Source: JBDKTK01 sp039680225
GTDB taxonomy: Bacteria; Desulfobacterota; Syntrophia; Syntrophales; UBA4778
DNA: 16,718 nucleotides
Direction: 5' to 3'
Assembly: GCA_039680225.1 (NCBI GenBank)
Contig: JBDKTK010000073.1
Span: forward strand, 1-16,718
The notes below the pieces were generated by a model. It did not search any database, had not been told where the DNA came from, and was given only the letters and a program-made list of their open reading frames with translations. The translations under genes were made by a program, and so were the position numbers. Shown in pieces: positions 15,546-16,718 of the stretch (positions are counted from its first letter, which is position 1; each line of letters starts with the position of its first letter).

Positions 15546-16187
15546 CTAGCCTTCCTTATGTCTGTTCTTTTTTATTCGCCTTTTCAGAATTGCATCGCAT
15601 AACGACCTCGTATCGAGAATCGGCCCTTCGAATACGGTCCGGTATCGTCCGATATCGTCCAGGTCATGGGCGTCGCTGCAGGAAATCCCGGCAAGCCCCC
15701 GGGCCTCCATGACCTGCCGGGCCAGCCGGCGGTTTTCAGCGGGATAGGACGGGTGCTCGATTTCCAGGCCGTCGATGTCCAGTTCCCAGACCGACTTGCC
15801 GCAACCGTAATATCCATATCCGCTTTCATGCGGTTTGAAAGGATGGGCGGCAAGGACCACCCCTCCCGTTCCATGGACAAGTTCGATGACCCGCTCGATC
15901 GGCTTGTTTGACCCCAGGCTTGCGGGATACCCGAATACCAGGAACTCGCCCTGGAACCGGCCCGCATTGGAATAGCATGCCACTTCCTCGCCGGCAATCA
16001 CGACAAAGCCGGTTGCGCCGGCAGTTGCAACGAGCATCTCTATCTCGCTGTCCGGCCACCGAATCCCATGCTCAGTCAGGGCAATCCCGTCCAGTCCGGC
16101 TTTCATGGCGCGGCGGATTATGTCCCTGGGCAGGATGTTGCTGCATCCTGAATAACGGTTCGTATGGATGTGAAGGTCCAGCTCCAT
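15546..16187 (-). CDS. PHP-domain metal-dependent phosphoesterase
   Basis: Predicted 213-residue protein of the polymerase and histidinol phosphatase (PHP) superfamily, which hydrolyses phosphoesters at a multi-metal centre. Visible ligand motifs are DLHIHT (H6 and H8), LTEHG (E39-H40), GEEV (E67), AAHPF (H115) and SCSDAHD (D172 and H174). The length fits stand-alone PHP proteins; neither a polymerase nor a histidinol-phosphatase context is present, so the substrate is unknown. ATG 16187 is the first start after an in-frame stop four codons upstream. GGAG lies only two bases before it, an unusually tight spacing. The tail is Lys/Arg-rich. It is probably cytoplasmic and may be co-transcribed with the flavoprotein gene 57 bp downstream. 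Confidence 0.87.
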   Translation of the reverse strand: MELDLHIHTNRYSGCSNILPRDIIRRAMKAGLDGIALTEHGIRWPDSEIEMLVATAGATGFVVIAGEEVACYSNAGRFQGEFLVFGYPASLGSNKPIERVIELVHGTGGVVLAAHPFKPHESGYGYYGCGKSVWELDIDGLEIEHPSYPAENRRLARQVMEARGLAGISCSDAHDLDDIGRYRTVFEGPILDTRSLCDAILKRRIKKNRHKEG

Positions 16188-16380
16188 TGCTCCAATTCAT
16201 TTCAGCCGGCCTCAGGCGCGCCGCGTTGATCACCCCGGCATGAATTTACTTTAAATTACGAATAGCGCTTGTGACAGCGGAATTTAAACGGCACACACGC
16301 ATTAACATCTGTCGAAACAACAAAAAATAAATTCATTCATGTATGGTAAGAGCAATAAAAGGGAAAGGGAAATGGATTGC

Positions 16381-16718
16381 CTACTCGAGCGGCTTGAAAT
16401 ACAGGATATCCAGGATGTTGCCTTTCCGCTCGGGTGCAAAGACCGGTTCAACCCTCATACCCACTGCCAGCCGCTTTTCGCCCGCTTCGATGAAATGCGC
16501 AATGCCGCTGTCTGCACCGTCGAGTTTGACAATGCCGTAGGCGAACGGCGCCCGGCAGGGGTGGATCGGTTCCGGGTAATGGACATGGGTAAAGGTCTGC
16601 AGGGTGCCCTGCGGCCCGATTTCGACCAGGTCTTTTTCCTCCAGCTTTGAAAAACACCGGCCGCAGGTGGTGCGCGGCGGCCAGAAGACCAGGCTGCAGG
16701 TCTCGCATTTCACCCCGA
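16381..16718 (-). CDS. Zinc-ribbon OB-fold protein (DUF35 family), 5' end beyond the window
   Basis: The frame is open to the right edge and only about 112 residues are seen. The usual DUF35 N-terminal helix is missing, so the gene starts outside the window; the GTG near 16713 is probably internal. A rubredoxin-like zinc ribbon is present (KCETC, then TTCGRC; cysteine spacing 2-10-2). An OB-fold follows (GTLQTFTHVHYPEPIHPCRAPFAYGIVKLD), and the end VEPVFAPERKGNILDILYFKP is typical. Members of this family pair with thiolase-like or dehydratase subunits in acyl-CoA, steroid or polyketide metabolism, possibly presenting acyl-CoA. The partner enzyme would be expected just upstream, beyond the window. 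It is followed by a 193-bp gap before the PHP gene. Confidence 0.88.
   Translation of the reverse strand, partial: GVKCETCSLVFWPPRTTCGRCFSKLEEKDLVEIGPQGTLQTFTHVHYPEPIHPCRAPFAYGIVKLDGADSGIAHFIEAGEKRLAVGMRVEPVFAPERKGNILDILYFKPLE

Noticed and set aside
1..16718. CRISPR arrays, tRNA or rRNA genes, insertion sequences, phage genes, att sites
   Set aside because: No array of regularly spaced repeats, cloverleaf-like segment, transposase, integrase or terminal inverted repeat pair was recognised on reading the window.

Overview
The window looks like chromosomal DNA of moderately high GC from a Gram-negative bacterium. Evidence is an RND tripartite efflux system with two predicted lipoproteins, a PEP-CTERM exported protein, NarL-type response regulators and CheW. 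The mix (DUF3795 protein, zinc-ribbon/OB-fold protein of the kind paired with acyl-CoA enzymes, PEP-CTERM, chemotaxis-like signalling) resembles Desulfobacterota or related deep-branching anaerobes. That placement is inference; there is no rRNA or other marker gene here.

Layout. (1) 1-1993, minus strand: the N-terminal part of a PAS-domain sensor kinase, cut by the window edge, with a zinc-dependent aryl-alcohol-type dehydrogenase upstream. (2) 2344-4451: a signalling island. On the minus strand cheW is followed by a response regulator that keeps an intact receiver but has lost its DNA-binding domain. On the plus strand, beyond a 394-bp gap, lies a full-length paralog with its LuxR-type HTH. 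The two receivers are about 75% identical by hand alignment. (3) 4864-5745, plus strand: a secreted PEP-CTERM protein with an upstream -24-like element and an inverted repeat, closed by a strong bidirectional terminator. (4) 7609-5825, minus strand: three closely spaced genes for a small lipoprotein with a PEGA-like segment, a Cys-rich DUF3795 protein and a secreted or anchored alpha/beta hydrolase. A palindrome overlaps a possible -10 box at their head. (5) 7957-13939, plus strand: an efflux operon of outer-membrane factor, membrane-fusion protein and RND pump, the last two overlapping by ATGA. (6) 16718-13971, minus strand: a zinc-ribbon OB-fold protein (partial), a PHP-domain phosphoesterase and a flavin-dependent oxidoreductase of the phytoene desaturase/amine oxidase superfamily.

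Most genes belong to recognised families, and I see no clearly new multi-gene system. The parts most worth a second look are the inverted receiver paralogs around cheW, the candidate promoter architecture before the PEP-CTERM gene, the lipoprotein/DUF3795/hydrolase operon with its palindrome, and several small palindromic or repeated elements between genes. No tRNA, rRNA, CRISPR array, insertion sequence or phage gene was recognised.
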